From the NCBI GenBank assembly GCA_021732625.1, contig JAKFUP010000189.1:1-42640 (forward strand): a stretch of 42,640 nt of DNA. The letters run 5' to 3'. This DNA comes from Hyphomicrobiales bacterium (GTDB lineage Bacteria; Pseudomonadota; Alphaproteobacteria; Rhizobiales; Xanthobacteraceae). Made by a program: the position numbers and the translations under genes. Under the pieces are notes generated by a model, which worked only from the letters and a program-made list of their open reading frames with translations, did not search any database and was not told where the DNA came from. Positions 18,961-27,622 of the stretch are shown piece by piece. Numbering within the stretch: the stretch's first letter is position 1; each line of letters begins with the position of its first letter.

Positions 18961-20558
18961 GCACGAAAGAACGCCTCTATCTGTTCGACACCACGCTGCG
19001 CGATGGCGCGCAGACCCATGGCGTCGATTTCACGCTGCACGACAAGCAACTGATCGCGCAGATGGTCGACGATCTCGGCGTCGATTATGTCGAGGGCGGT
19101 TATCCAGGCGCCAATCCGCTAGATACGGAATTCTTCTCCAAACATCCGAAGTTCGATCATGCGCAGTTCACGGCGTTCGGCATGACGCGCCGTCCCGGTC
19201 GCTCGGTCTCGAACGATCCTGGCGTCGCGGCGTTGCTCGATGCCAAGGCGGACGCGATCTGCTTCGTCGCCAAGACCCACGACTATCATGTCAAGGTCGC
19301 GCTCGAGACCACCAACGAAGAAAACCTCGCCTCGATCCGCGACAGCGTCGCGGCCGCGAAAGCCAAGGGCCGCGAAGTGTTGCTCGACTGCGAACATTTC
19401 TTCGATGGCTACAAATCCAATCCGCAGTATGCGCTCGCATGCGCGAAGGCAGCGTATGAAGCCGGCGCGCGTTGGGTCGTGCTGTGCGACACCAACGGTG
19501 GCTCGATGCCGAATGAGGTCGAGAGCATCGTCGGTGAGGTGGTGAAGCACATTCCCGGCGATCATGTCGGCATCCATGCCCATAATGACACCGAGCAGGC
19601 GGTGGCGAACTCGCTGGCGGCGGTGCGCGCGGGTGCCCGGCAGATTCAGGGCACGCTCAACGGTTTGGGCGAGCGCTGTGGCAATGCCAATCTCTGTTCG
19701 CTGATTCCGACCCTGAAACTGAAGCCGGAGTTTTCGAACGCCTACGAGATCGGCGTCTCGGAGGAAAAACTGGCGACACTGGTGCAGGTGTCGCGCGCGC
19801 TCGACGACATGCTCAATCGCATTCCGAACCGCCATGCGCCGTATGTCGGCGAAAGCGCGTTCGTGACCAAAACGGGCATTCACGCGTCGTCGATCATGAA
19901 AGACCCTGCGACCTACGAGCATGTCGCGCCGGATGTGGTCGGCAACCACCGCAAGGTGCTGGTATCGGATCAGGCGGGCCGCTCCAATGTTCTGGCTGAG
20001 CTTGCGCGCGCCAACATCAAAGTCGATCCGAAAGACCCGAAGCTGATCCGCCTGCTCGAAGAGGTGAAGGACCGCGAGGCTGCCGGCTTTGCCTACGAGT
20101 CCGCGAATGCATCGTTCGATCTGCTGGCGCGGCGCACGCTTGGCCGCGTGCCCGAATATTTCGATGTAGTGCAGTTCGACGTCAACGTCGAGCAGCGCTA
20201 CAACGCGAATGGCCAACGCATCACGGTGGCCATGGCCGTCGTGAAGGTCGAAGTCGCTGGCGAGACACTGATCTCGGCGGGCGAGGGCAACGGACCTGTC
20301 AACGCGCTCGACGTCGCGCTACGCAAGGACCTCGGAAAATATCAGAAGTACATCGACGGCCTGCGGCTGATCGATTATCGCGTGCGTATCCTCAATGGCG
20401 GCACGGAGGCCGTGACGCGCGTGCTGATCGAGAGCGAGGACGAGGCCGGCGAGCGCTGGACCACGATCGGCGTATCGCCGAACATTATCGATGCGTCGTT
20501 CCAGGCGCTGATGGACTCGGTAATCTACAAGCTGGTGAAATCGAACGCACCGGTGTGA
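18957..20558 (+). CDS. cimA: (R)-citramalate synthase
   Basis: This enzyme condenses pyruvate with acetyl-CoA to give citramalate, the threonine-independent entry to isoleucine synthesis. It has 533 residues, the length of the CimA branch of the isopropylmalate synthase family. Signatures are YLFDTTLRDGAQTHGVDFTL with VEGGYPGANPLDTEFF, the metal-binding GIHAHNDTEQAVANSLAAV, then IQGTLNGLGERCGNANL, and a C-terminal regulatory domain (from about residue 400; INALDVALRK-like GPVNALDVALRK). The start overlaps the end of the acetyltransferase gene. THGVDFTL and GGYPGANP favour citramalate synthase over LeuA or homocitrate synthase. Confidence 0.93.
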   Translation: MSTKERLYLFDTTLRDGAQTHGVDFTLHDKQLIAQMVDDLGVDYVEGGYPGANPLDTEFFSKHPKFDHAQFTAFGMTRRPGRSVSNDPGVAALLDAKADAICFVAKTHDYHVKVALETTNEENLASIRDSVAAAKAKGREVLLDCEHFFDGYKSNPQYALACAKAAYEAGARWVVLCDTNGGSMPNEVESIVGEVVKHIPGDHVGIHAHNDTEQAVANSLAAVRAGARQIQGTLNGLGERCGNANLCSLIPTLKLKPEFSNAYEIGVSEEKLATLVQVSRALDDMLNRIPNRHAPYVGESAFVTKTGIHASSIMKDPATYEHVAPDVVGNHRKVLVSDQAGRSNVLAELARANIKVDPKDPKLIRLLEEVKDREAAGFAYESANASFDLLARRTLGRVPEYFDVVQFDVNVEQRYNANGQRITVAMAVVKVEVAGETLISAGEGNGPVNALDVALRKDLGKYQKYIDGLRLIDYRVRILNGGTEAVTRVLIESEDEAGERWTTIGVSPNIIDASFQALMDSVIYKLVKSNAPV

Positions 20559-20591
20559 ATTGCCGAGATACGCTATTCATAGAGGCTCGAC

Positions 20592-20969
20592 ATGATCGAC
20601 CACGTGTCTCTCGCAGTCAGCAATCTCGATCGCGCCGTTTCGTTCTATGAGCGCGCATTCGCCCCATTGGGCTTGACCAAGCTCGTTGTCCGTCCCGCTA
20701 TGGTAGGCTTCGGCAAGAGCTATCCGGAAGTATGGATCAACCTACGAACAGGAATGGCGAAGCTGGTGCCGGACAGCGGTGCGCACCTGTGCCTGCGTGC
20801 GCGAACATCCGCCGAGATCGATGCATTTCATGCGGCAGCTATTGCGGCGGGTGCCACATCAGAGTCCGCGCCGTCGCTGCGTCCACATGATCGCGTGAAG
20901 TATTATGCTGCGTTTGTGATCGATCACGACGGCAACCGGATCGAGGCGGTGACGTTTCCGCAAGGTTGA
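20592..20969 (+). CDS. VOC family protein (glyoxalase/bleomycin resistance fold)
   Basis: This small metal-dependent or metal-binding protein of the vicinal oxygen chelate fold has 125 residues. It begins MIDHVSLAVSNLDRAVSFYE, the standard first beta-alpha unit with its metal-ligand His, and ends VIDHDGNRIEAVTF with the Glu ligand. The substrate cannot be told from sequence. AGAGG lies before the ATG. It follows cimA by 33 bases and its stop is only three bases from the stop of the convergent LOG-family gene. Confidence 0.88.
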   Translation: MIDHVSLAVSNLDRAVSFYERAFAPLGLTKLVVRPAMVGFGKSYPEVWINLRTGMAKLVPDSGAHLCLRARTSAEIDAFHAAAIAAGATSESAPSLRPHDRVKYYAAFVIDHDGNRIEAVTFPQG

Positions 20970-20972
20970 AAT

Positions 20973-21578
20973 CTAGAGCCGCCGAGCGACTTCTGGCGCG
21001 AGCTGTCTGTCCTGATCGGCGGTTTTCGCAGCCGCCGCGCGCAGCTTCGGCAGAATATCCTCGACGCGGTCCGCTTTCAGGATTTCGACCGAAAGGCCCG
21101 GCCGGATGAATGCCGTTGTTTTCATGTGATCGAGCAGCGTGAACAACGGCTCCCAGAAGCCTTCAATATTGGCGAGCAGGATCGGCTTGGTGTGACGGCC
21201 GAGCTGCGCCCATGTCAGTTGTTCGACAAGCTCCTCCAGCGTGCCGACGCCCCCGGGTAGTGCGACGAATGCATCCGAACGCTCGAACATCAGCCGTTTG
21301 CGTTCATGCATATCGGCCGTGACGATCATCTCCTGCGCATCTTTCAGGGCATTCTCGCGCTTGGTCAAAAACTCGGGAATGATGCCGGTCACTTTACCGC
21401 CGTGCTCGATGGCGGTTTTGGCGACCGCGCCCATCAGGCCGACCGAGCCGCCGCCATAGACAAGGCCGATCCCGGCATCGGCCAGGGCCTTGCCGAAAGC
21501 ATTCGCGCCGTCGACGAATTTTGGGTTGGTGCCGGGGCCGGAGCCGCAATACACGCATACGTTTTTGATAATGCTCAT
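20973..21578 (-). CDS. LOG family protein (TIGR00730; cytokinin riboside monophosphate phosphoribohydrolase-like)
   Basis: This Rossmann-fold protein has 201 residues. The LOG signature is complete: VCVYCGSGPGTNPKF at the N-terminus, then YGGGSVGLMG, MHERKRLMFERSDAFVALPG and GGVGTLEELVEQLTW. LOG enzymes cleave nucleoside 5'-monophosphates such as cytokinin ribotides to free base plus ribose 5-phosphate; bacterial members may have broader nucleotide roles. I chose ATG 21578 because VCVYCGS normally lies within ten residues of the start; the frame continues to 21644. It diverges from the ABC exporter. Confidence 0.9.
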   Translation of the reverse strand: MSIIKNVCVYCGSGPGTNPKFVDGANAFGKALADAGIGLVYGGGSVGLMGAVAKTAIEHGGKVTGIIPEFLTKRENALKDAQEMIVTADMHERKRLMFERSDAFVALPGGVGTLEELVEQLTWAQLGRHTKPILLANIEGFWEPLFTLLDHMKTTAFIRPGLSVEILKADRVEDILPKLRAAAAKTADQDRQLAPEVARRL

Positions 21579-21782
21579 GAGTGCGATGTGGCACTGCAGC
21601 GCGGAATCGTCAAGGCAGCGCGATGCTGCTCTGAGGGCGAACATTTGCTTGCAACGTCCGAAAAGATTTTGCTCCTCCGAGGGTGCGGATCGCGCCGAAA
21701 CATCCTATATCAACCGCTATATGACGACTTTCATGAAACCCCTGCGGCAGCGAGCCGCCATCGATGTTCCGCAGGCCACCTG

Positions 21783-23768
21783 ATGGCCGAATCTCCCGCA
21801 ACGGCATCTCTCGTCAAAAATGGACGTCCGGACCCCGTCGCCGAAAACGCGACGCTGTTCGGAACGCTGGTCCACCTGTGGCCCTACATCTGGCCGGGCG
21901 ATCGCTTCGATCTGAAAATGCGCGTGCTCTGGTCGGTCGCACTGCTGCTGCTTGCCAAGCTGGCGACGGTCGCGGTTCCGTTCACCTTCAAATGGGCGAT
22001 CGATGCGCTGACCGGCGCCGATACTGCGCCGGTGCAGCCCTCGAACTGGGCGCTCTGGCTGATCGCCTCGCCGCTGATCATGACCGTGAGCTATGGCCTG
22101 ATCCGGGTGCTGATGGCGTTGTTGACGCAATGGCGTGACGGCATCTTCGCCAAGGTTTCGATGCATGCGGTGCGCCGGCTGGCCTACAAGACTTTCGTGC
22201 ACATGCACGAGCTGTCGCTGCGCTTTCACCTCGAGCGCAAAACCGGTGGTTTGACCCGCGTTCTGGAACGCGGCCGCAACAGCATCGAGACCATCGTGCG
22301 GATGGTGATCCTGCAACTGCTGCCAACGATTGTCGAAGTGACGCTCATCGCGGGCGTGCTGCTCTGGCAATTCGACTGGCGCTACGTGCTGGCGATATTG
22401 GGGACGGTCGCGGCATATATGTATTTCACATATCTCGCGACCGAGTGGCGGATCGAAATCCGCCGCCGCATGAACGACAGCGATACCGAGGCGAACACCA
22501 AAGCGATCGACTCGCTGTTGAATTACGAGACGGTGAAATACTTCAGTGCCGAGGAGCGCGAAGCGCAGCGCTACGATCGCTCGATGGAACGGTTTGAGAC
22601 GGCCAGCGTGCACACGTATACGTCGCTTGCGATGCTCAACGCAGGGCAGGCAGTGATTTTCACCATGGGTCTGACGGCGGTGATGGCGATGTGCGCAATC
22701 GGGGTGCGCAACGGCACGAATACGGTCGGCGATTTCGTCATGGTCAATGCCATGATGATTCAACTCTACCAACCCCTGAATTTTATGGGGATGGTCTATC
22801 GCGAAATCAAACAGGCCGTGGTTGACATCGAAAAGATGTTCGGGGTGCTGAACCGCAATCCGGAGGTGAAGGACCGCTCGGGTGCCAAGCCGTTGCAAGT
22901 CAGTGCCGGCGTGGTGAAGTTTGACGATGTCCGGTTTGCTTACGAGGCTGACCGGCCGATCCTGCAGGGGCTGTCGTTCGAGGTTCCGGCCGGAAAGACG
23001 GTCGCCATTGTCGGCCCTTCTGGCGCCGGCAAATCCACGATTTCTCGTCTCTTGTTCCGGCTTTACGATATCAGCGGCGGGCGGATCACGATCGACGGAC
23101 AGGATATCCGCGATGTGACGCAGGCGTCACTGCGCGCATCGATTGGCATGGTGCCGCAGGACACGGTGCTGTTCAACGACACCATTCGTTACAACATCCG
23201 TTATGGCCGTTGGGACGCGAGCGATGCCGACGTCGAGCAGGCGGCGGCGATGGCGCAGATCGATGGCTTCATCCGGATGTCGCCGAAGGGTTACGAGACC
23301 GAAGTTGGCGAGCGTGGCTTGAAGCTGTCTGGCGGCGAAAAGCAGCGCGTTGCGATCGCGCGCACCGTGCTGAAAGCGCCGCCGATACTTGTTCTCGATG
23401 AAGCGACCTCGGCGCTCGATAGTCATACCGAGCATGAGATCCAGGAGGCCTTGGAGCGCGTGTCGCGCAATCGCACGTCGCTCGTGATTGCCCACCGGCT
23501 TTCCACCATCGTCGGCGCGGATGAGATTATCGTTCTCGACAAAGGAAAGATCACAGAGCGCGGCACGCATCTGCAACTGCTGGCGGCGGGCGGGCTTTAT
23601 GCTAGCATGTGGAACCGGCAGCGTGAGGCGCAGGAAGCGCGCGAGAAGCTCGCCAAGATCGGCGACGACGATGCTGCCCCCAACCGCGTCCCGCCAGCGC
23701 TCGAAGAGCCCGCCGAAACGGCTTTAGAGGCGTTTCGCCCGCTGGTCACGCCCGATGCCGCGGAGTAG
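21783..23768 (+). CDS. ABC transporter, fused permease and ATPase, Atm1/HMT type
   Basis: This half-transporter of 661 residues dimerises in the inner membrane. The N-terminal part (residues about 35-340) has six membrane spans, and the block NYETVKYFSAEEREAQRYDR is characteristic of Atm1 and heavy-metal tolerance proteins, which export glutathione-linked sulfur or metal compounds. The ATPase has Walker A GPSGAGKST, Q-loop VPQDTVLFNDTI, signature LSGGEKQRVAIAR, Walker B ILVLDEATSALD and H-loop IAHRLSTI. I chose ATG 21783 (MAESPATASLVKNG); the frame is open for 159 codons upstream, but that part is antisense to the LOG gene. Cargo is inferred from the family. Confidence 0.92.
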   Translation: MAESPATASLVKNGRPDPVAENATLFGTLVHLWPYIWPGDRFDLKMRVLWSVALLLLAKLATVAVPFTFKWAIDALTGADTAPVQPSNWALWLIASPLIMTVSYGLIRVLMALLTQWRDGIFAKVSMHAVRRLAYKTFVHMHELSLRFHLERKTGGLTRVLERGRNSIETIVRMVILQLLPTIVEVTLIAGVLLWQFDWRYVLAILGTVAAYMYFTYLATEWRIEIRRRMNDSDTEANTKAIDSLLNYETVKYFSAEEREAQRYDRSMERFETASVHTYTSLAMLNAGQAVIFTMGLTAVMAMCAIGVRNGTNTVGDFVMVNAMMIQLYQPLNFMGMVYREIKQAVVDIEKMFGVLNRNPEVKDRSGAKPLQVSAGVVKFDDVRFAYEADRPILQGLSFEVPAGKTVAIVGPSGAGKSTISRLLFRLYDISGGRITIDGQDIRDVTQASLRASIGMVPQDTVLFNDTIRYNIRYGRWDASDADVEQAAAMAQIDGFIRMSPKGYETEVGERGLKLSGGEKQRVAIARTVLKAPPILVLDEATSALDSHTEHEIQEALERVSRNRTSLVIAHRLSTIVGADEIIVLDKGKITERGTHLQLLAAGGLYASMWNRQREAQEAREKLAKIGDDDAAPNRVPPALEEPAETALEAFRPLVTPDAAE

Positions 23769-23822
23769 TTTCGCGAATTGTATAAGCGGCGATTCCTGCC
23801 GCGGCCTTGGACCGGTGAACTA

Positions 23823-24521
23823 ATGTCGATCGTCAATTCAGTTCGTGCGCAGATTCCCCCAATTCATCCGGAAGGCTATCCGTTCATCGGCGGCTTTGCG
23901 CTGGCCAGCCTGATCCTGTTCTGGATATGGACGCCTCTGGGCTGGATCGGCACGGCGCTCACTGTCTGGTGCGCACTATTTTTCCGCGATCCTGTGCGAG
24001 TTACGCCCACGCGGGAAGGGCTTGTGGTATCCCCGGCTGATGGCCGCGTTTCCATGATCACGCAGACTGTGCCGCCGGCCGAGCTTGGCCTCGGCGACAA
24101 GCCGTTGCCGCGGATCTCGATCTTTATGAGCGTGTTCAACTGCCACGTGAATCGCAGTCCTGTTGCGGGACGGATTGACCGGATCGCTTATCGTCCCGGT
24201 AAGTTCGTCAATGCCGAACTCGACAAGGCCAGCGAGGACAATGAGCGAAACTCGCTGGTGATTTCAACCCCCGGTGGGCGGATTGGCGTGATCCAGATCG
24301 CAGGCTTGGTAGCGCGGCGGATTGTCTCATTCGTGCGCGAGGGTCAGGAAATGGCGGCGGGCGAGCGGTTTGGCTTGATCCGTTTTGGCTCGCGGCTGGA
24401 TGTGTTCCTGCCGGAGGGTGGCAAACCGCTGGTTTCCGAGGGCCAGACGGCAGTGGCGGGCGAGACCGTGCTGGCCGATTTTCGCGTCGGCGACGGCGGA
24501 CGGACCTATCGCGTCGATTAA
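23823..24521 (+). CDS. psd: Phosphatidylserine decarboxylase proenzyme (short PSD-A type)
   Basis: Psd makes phosphatidylethanolamine at the inner membrane. It has 232 residues, the length of the short rhizobial type. Residues 25-55 are hydrophobic; FFRDPVR and SPADGRV follow, and then [16 protein letters not shown], the family signature with its His. The autocleavage site is in [13 protein letters not shown] (Gly 189-Ser 190), where the serine becomes the pyruvoyl cofactor. I chose ATG 23823; the frame begins 45 bases earlier in unlikely sequence. pssA, the preceding step in the pathway, follows directly downstream. Confidence 0.94.
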   Translation: MSIVNSVRAQIPPIHPEGYPFIGGFALASLILFWIWTPLGWIGTALTVWCALFFRDPVRVTPTREGLVVSPADGRVSMITQTVPPAELGLGDKPLPRISIFMSVFNCHVNRSPVAGRIDRIAYRPGKFVNAELDKASEDNERNSLVISTPGGRIGVIQIAGLVARRIVSFVREGQEMAAGERFGLIRFGSRLDVFLPEGGKPLVSEGQTAVAGETVLADFRVGDGGRTYRVD

Positions 24522-24556
24522 CCATCCTCTGCCTGGAGCCAGATTTCGAGTTATGT

Positions 24557-24585
24557 CCCCTGCTCGCCACAATGGCGGGGCAGGG
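24557..24585 (+). other. Stem-loop between psd and pssA
   Basis: CCCCTGCTCGCCA and TGGCGGGGCAGGG form an imperfect but strong stem around a CAA loop. There is no T-run after it (GTGAACATTG follows), so it is not a standard terminator. It could set the psd:pssA expression ratio by RNA processing or stability. Confidence 0.45.
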
Positions 24586-24625
24586 TGAACATTGCTATGT
24601 TGAGCCTGCATTCGAAGAGATGGAC

Positions 24626-25504
24626 ATGTCTCAAGAGCCTCCGCGCAACGATCTTCGCCGCCGCCGCTTTCGCCACATCCCTGTGCGGATGCTGGTACCG
24701 AATGTTATTACGTTGCTGGCGCTTTGCGCGGGCCTCACGTCCATACGTCTGGCGATCGAAGGGCGTCTTGAGCTTGCGCTAGCGGCTATCGTCTTCGCGG
24801 CCGTGCTTGACGGCATCGATGGGCGTGTGGCGCGGCTGATCAAGGGGCAATCGAAGTTCGGCGCTGAACTCGACAGTCTTGCCGACTTCGTCAACTTCGG
24901 CGTTGCACCGGGATTGATCTTGTATTTTTGGCAACTCAACGAATTGAAGAACGTCGGCTGGATCGCAGCTATGGTCTACGCCATTAGCGGTGGTTTGCGG
25001 CTCGCGCGCTTTAACGCAACCATGGACGATCCGAATAAACCGGCGTTTGCGGCGAATTTCTTCACCGGCGTACCCGCTCCTGCGGGAGCGATTTGCGTAC
25101 TGCTGCCGATGTACCTGTCTTTCATCGGTGTTGCCGTGCTGCCTGTCGCGATCACTGCAATCTACACGCTGGTGATTGCGTTCCTGATGGTTTCACGGTT
25201 GCCGGTTTTTTCGGGCAAGACGATGGGGACCCGTGTTTCTCCTGAAATGGTGTTGCCCGTCTTCATATTTGTCGTGTTGTTCATCGCCATCCTTGTCAGC
25301 TATCCGTGGCAACTATTGAGCGGGCTATCGCTGCTTTACTTGCTCTGTCTTCCGATTAGCTGGATGGCTTACCGCGAGCATGCGCGAAAGGCAGAGTTAG
25401 CAAAAACTGCCGCTGATGGTGGTGCGGACGTGTCTGAGGCTGAACCGCCTTATGGCGCGACGACTGTCGAACCGCCGATAGATCGGCCTTCACGTCTCAA
25501 TTGA
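24626..25504 (+). CDS. pssA: CDP-diacylglycerol-serine O-phosphatidyltransferase
   Basis: PssA makes phosphatidylserine from CDP-diacylglycerol and serine, the substrate of Psd encoded just upstream. The CDP-alcohol phosphotransferase signature is complete: DGIDGRVARLIKGQSKFGAE then LDSLAD, i.e. DGx2ARx8Gx3Dx3D. About eight membrane segments follow, from VPNVITLLALCAGL to LLSGLSLLYLLCLPISW. The N-terminus is basic (RRRRFRHIPVRM). From ATG 24626 the protein has 292 residues; ATGs at 24620 and a frame start at 24572 are alternatives. The C-terminal 35 residues are polar and variable. Confidence 0.93.
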   Translation: MSQEPPRNDLRRRRFRHIPVRMLVPNVITLLALCAGLTSIRLAIEGRLELALAAIVFAAVLDGIDGRVARLIKGQSKFGAELDSLADFVNFGVAPGLILYFWQLNELKNVGWIAAMVYAISGGLRLARFNATMDDPNKPAFAANFFTGVPAPAGAICVLLPMYLSFIGVAVLPVAITAIYTLVIAFLMVSRLPVFSGKTMGTRVSPEMVLPVFIFVVLFIAILVSYPWQLLSGLSLLYLLCLPISWMAYREHARKAELAKTAADGGADVSEAEPPYGATTVEPPIDRPSRLN

Positions 25505-25808
25505 TTCAGTAGACTGGTTCCGTTTGCCCGGAAGCGCAAACACGTTTGCGCGACGAAATGCTTCGGCGGATTTATGGTTAGCGGACTGTTTAAAATCCGC
25601 AGATATGCGTTAGCGGATACCGCTTGCGACCCGTAATACGACGTCACCATCGGTTGAATTCGGTTTCCAGGGCAAGTGCCGCGCTGTTGCGCAGCTAACC
25701 TTTACTCCAACTTAATCGCACGAACGCTAGGGTCTCCGGGCGCCGATCAGGATGACCGGCGTCGCTGCCTGTAATCAGTAGCGTGTAAGCGTTGCGTCGG
25801 AGTGTTTC
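25505..25808. other. Intergenic region with three small palindromes, pssA to motA
   Basis: This 304-base gap contains three palindromes in its first half: GCGCAAAC-AC-GTTTGCGC (25534-25551, perfect), GCGGATTT...AAATCCGC (25566-25573 with 25593-25600) and AGCGG-ATA-CCGCT (25612-25624). None has a T-run, so they are operator- or processing-like, not classic terminators. The motA promoter should lie in the second half, but I cannot point to convincing -35/-10 boxes. No gene is visible. Confidence 0.45.
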
Positions 25809-26582
25809 ATGGATATCGCCACCGGTGCCGGATTGATCTTCGGCGCAATCGTGATTTGTACCCTGATCCTGATGGGTGGCGACTTTCGGATGTTCTATGA
25901 CATCCACGCTGTCATCATCATTTTCGGCGGTTCGGCCGCAGCGACACTGATCCGGTTTCCGCTGTCCGCGATGCTGCACGGTCTTCCGCTAGGCATGAAA
26001 TTCGCCTTCACGCTGCGCCGGGGTTCGGCGCGCGAGATGGTTGACGAATTGGCCCGCATCGCCGAGATCGCGCGCAAGCAAGGTCCGGTCGGCCTTGAAA
26101 AGGTCGAGACCGACGATCCGTTTCTCGCCAAAGGAATTCGCTACGTCGCCGACGGTTATGATCTCGACTTTATCCGCGACAACCTTGAACGCGATCGCGA
26201 CAACTTCCTTATGCATCTCGAAGAAGGTAGCAAAATCTATCGCTCCATCGGCGATTGCGCGCCGGCTTTCGGCATGATCGGAACGCTGCTCGGCATGGTG
26301 CAGATGTTTTCGAACATGTCCGATCCATCGAAGCTCGGACCGTTCATGGCGGTTGCATTGCTGGCAACGCTTTATGGCGCGCTGGTTGCGAACATGTTCT
26401 GTACGCCGATCGCGGACAAGCTTCACGTCAAGCTGATGGACGAGGACACCAATCGAACGCTGATTATCGATGGCATTCTGATGATCCGCGATTCAAAGAG
26501 CCCGGCGCTCGTGCGCGAGATGCTGCTGGCCTATCTGCCCGAGAAACACCGCCACGAAGAGGGCGAGCCGGTTCCGGCGTAA
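25809..26582 (+). CDS. motA: Flagellar motor stator protein MotA/PomA type
   Basis: This is an ion-channel subunit of the flagellar stator, 257 residues and nearer the PomA/MotP length than the longer rhizobial MotA. Four membrane spans are visible: ATGAGLIFGAIVICTLILMG, IHAVIIIFGGSAAATLI, and the pair around CAPAFGMIGTLLGMVQMFSN and MAVALLATLYGALVANMFCT. The cytoplasmic loop (residues 60-150) is charged, as expected for contact with FliG. The pore signature PAFGMIGTLLGMV and ALLATLYGALVAN fit the MotA/TolQ/ExbB superfamily. motB follows after 32 bases. No other flagellar gene is in the window. Confidence 0.9.
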   Translation: MDIATGAGLIFGAIVICTLILMGGDFRMFYDIHAVIIIFGGSAAATLIRFPLSAMLHGLPLGMKFAFTLRRGSAREMVDELARIAEIARKQGPVGLEKVETDDPFLAKGIRYVADGYDLDFIRDNLERDRDNFLMHLEEGSKIYRSIGDCAPAFGMIGTLLGMVQMFSNMSDPSKLGPFMAVALLATLYGALVANMFCTPIADKLHVKLMDEDTNRTLIIDGILMIRDSKSPALVREMLLAYLPEKHRHEEGEPVPA

Positions 26583-26614
26583 TAATTCTCTAGACGCGTT
26601 GCAGGAAGCAGCAG

Positions 26615-27445
26615 ATGGCCAAGAAGAAACGCGGAGACGGACACGCAGGCGGCCACGGCTGGTTCGTGACCTTTGCCGATCTCATGGCGCTGTTAATGAG
26701 CTTCTTCGTGATGCTTGTCGCGTTCTCAACTCAGGATTCGCAAAAACTGAAAATCGTCGCCGGTTCGATGCGCGAAGCATTCGGCGTTCAAACCGACTCC
26801 CGATTCTCGGGGATTATCGAGTCGGATGGTTTGCCGACACGATCGCGGTTGAAAAATACGAAACATACGACGCCTGATGAAGCCTCCAACAATCCGACCC
26901 CGGATGAGAACGACCAGAACCGCGAGCGCGGCGCGCGGCTGAAAACCGACCGCGAATTCGCGCTCGCCTCAGCCTCACTGCGGCAGGCGCTTCAGGACAT
27001 GCCGGAACTGACCGAAATTTCCAAGCACATCATGATCGAGGAGACGAAACAGGGTCTCAATCTTGAGATTATCGATCAGGACGGCCGCTCGATGTTCGCC
27101 GAAAGCTCCAAGGAGCCTTATGAAAGAACGCGCTTGCTGATTCAGCGGCTCGCCAAGCCACTCAAGGCGACGCCGCTCCGGGTCTCGATTGTTGGCCACA
27201 CCTCGGCTGGCAACAGCCGCATCCGGCCGGGCTACGATGCGTTCGATCTGTCATCCGACCGGGCCAATACCGTGCGCCAGATTCTCGAGCGCGAAGGCCT
27301 GCCGACCAGCCATATTTTCGCGGTATCGGGCAAGGCCGATAGCCAGCCCTTGTTTCCGGACGATCCGGCGCTACCGGCTAACCGCCGCGTGACGATCACC
27401 CTCATGAAGGAAGATCCACCGCTCCCGCCTAATCTCAAGCCGTAG
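26615..27445 (+). CDS. motB: Flagellar motor stator protein MotB (OmpA-family peptidoglycan anchor)
   Basis: MotB anchors the stator to peptidoglycan and carries the ion-binding residue. It has 276 residues. The single membrane span follows a short basic N-terminus, and WFVTFADLMALLMSFFVMLV contains the essential Asp (Asp 22). A polar linker (residues 65-110, with TPDEASNNPTPDENDQNRER) leads to an OmpA-like domain with VSIVGHTSAGN, FDLSSDRANTVRQILEREGL and a C-terminal NRRVTITLM. In the more common TDG consensus this protein has GHTSAG. It is co-transcribed with motA. Confidence 0.92.
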   Translation: MAKKKRGDGHAGGHGWFVTFADLMALLMSFFVMLVAFSTQDSQKLKIVAGSMREAFGVQTDSRFSGIIESDGLPTRSRLKNTKHTTPDEASNNPTPDENDQNRERGARLKTDREFALASASLRQALQDMPELTEISKHIMIEETKQGLNLEIIDQDGRSMFAESSKEPYERTRLLIQRLAKPLKATPLRVSIVGHTSAGNSRIRPGYDAFDLSSDRANTVRQILEREGLPTSHIFAVSGKADSQPLFPDDPALPANRRVTITLMKEDPPLPPNLKP

Positions 27446-27622
27446 GGCGAGGGCGGGCAGCCGCCCGAAGTCAATACTGTTTTCCCCCGAAAATTGCTCG
27501 TACCCTGCGGTACATGGCATCACGTTGGCGGTTGCCAAAAGTGCTATAAGCGGGCAAACGGAGCGCCCTATCGGCCGACCGGCACAGGGCCAACTCCAGA
27601 GCGAAGCGCTTTTCGGGACAGC

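Noticed and set aside
21717-22898. 393-codon minus-strand frame
   Set aside because: It is antisense to the Atm1-type exporter, His/Arg/Gln-rich and without domains; a GC-bias shadow.
27451-27466. Hairpin GGGCGG-GCAG-CCGCCC after motB as a terminator
   Set aside because: The stem is only six base pairs and no T-run follows directly, so I did not call it a terminator.
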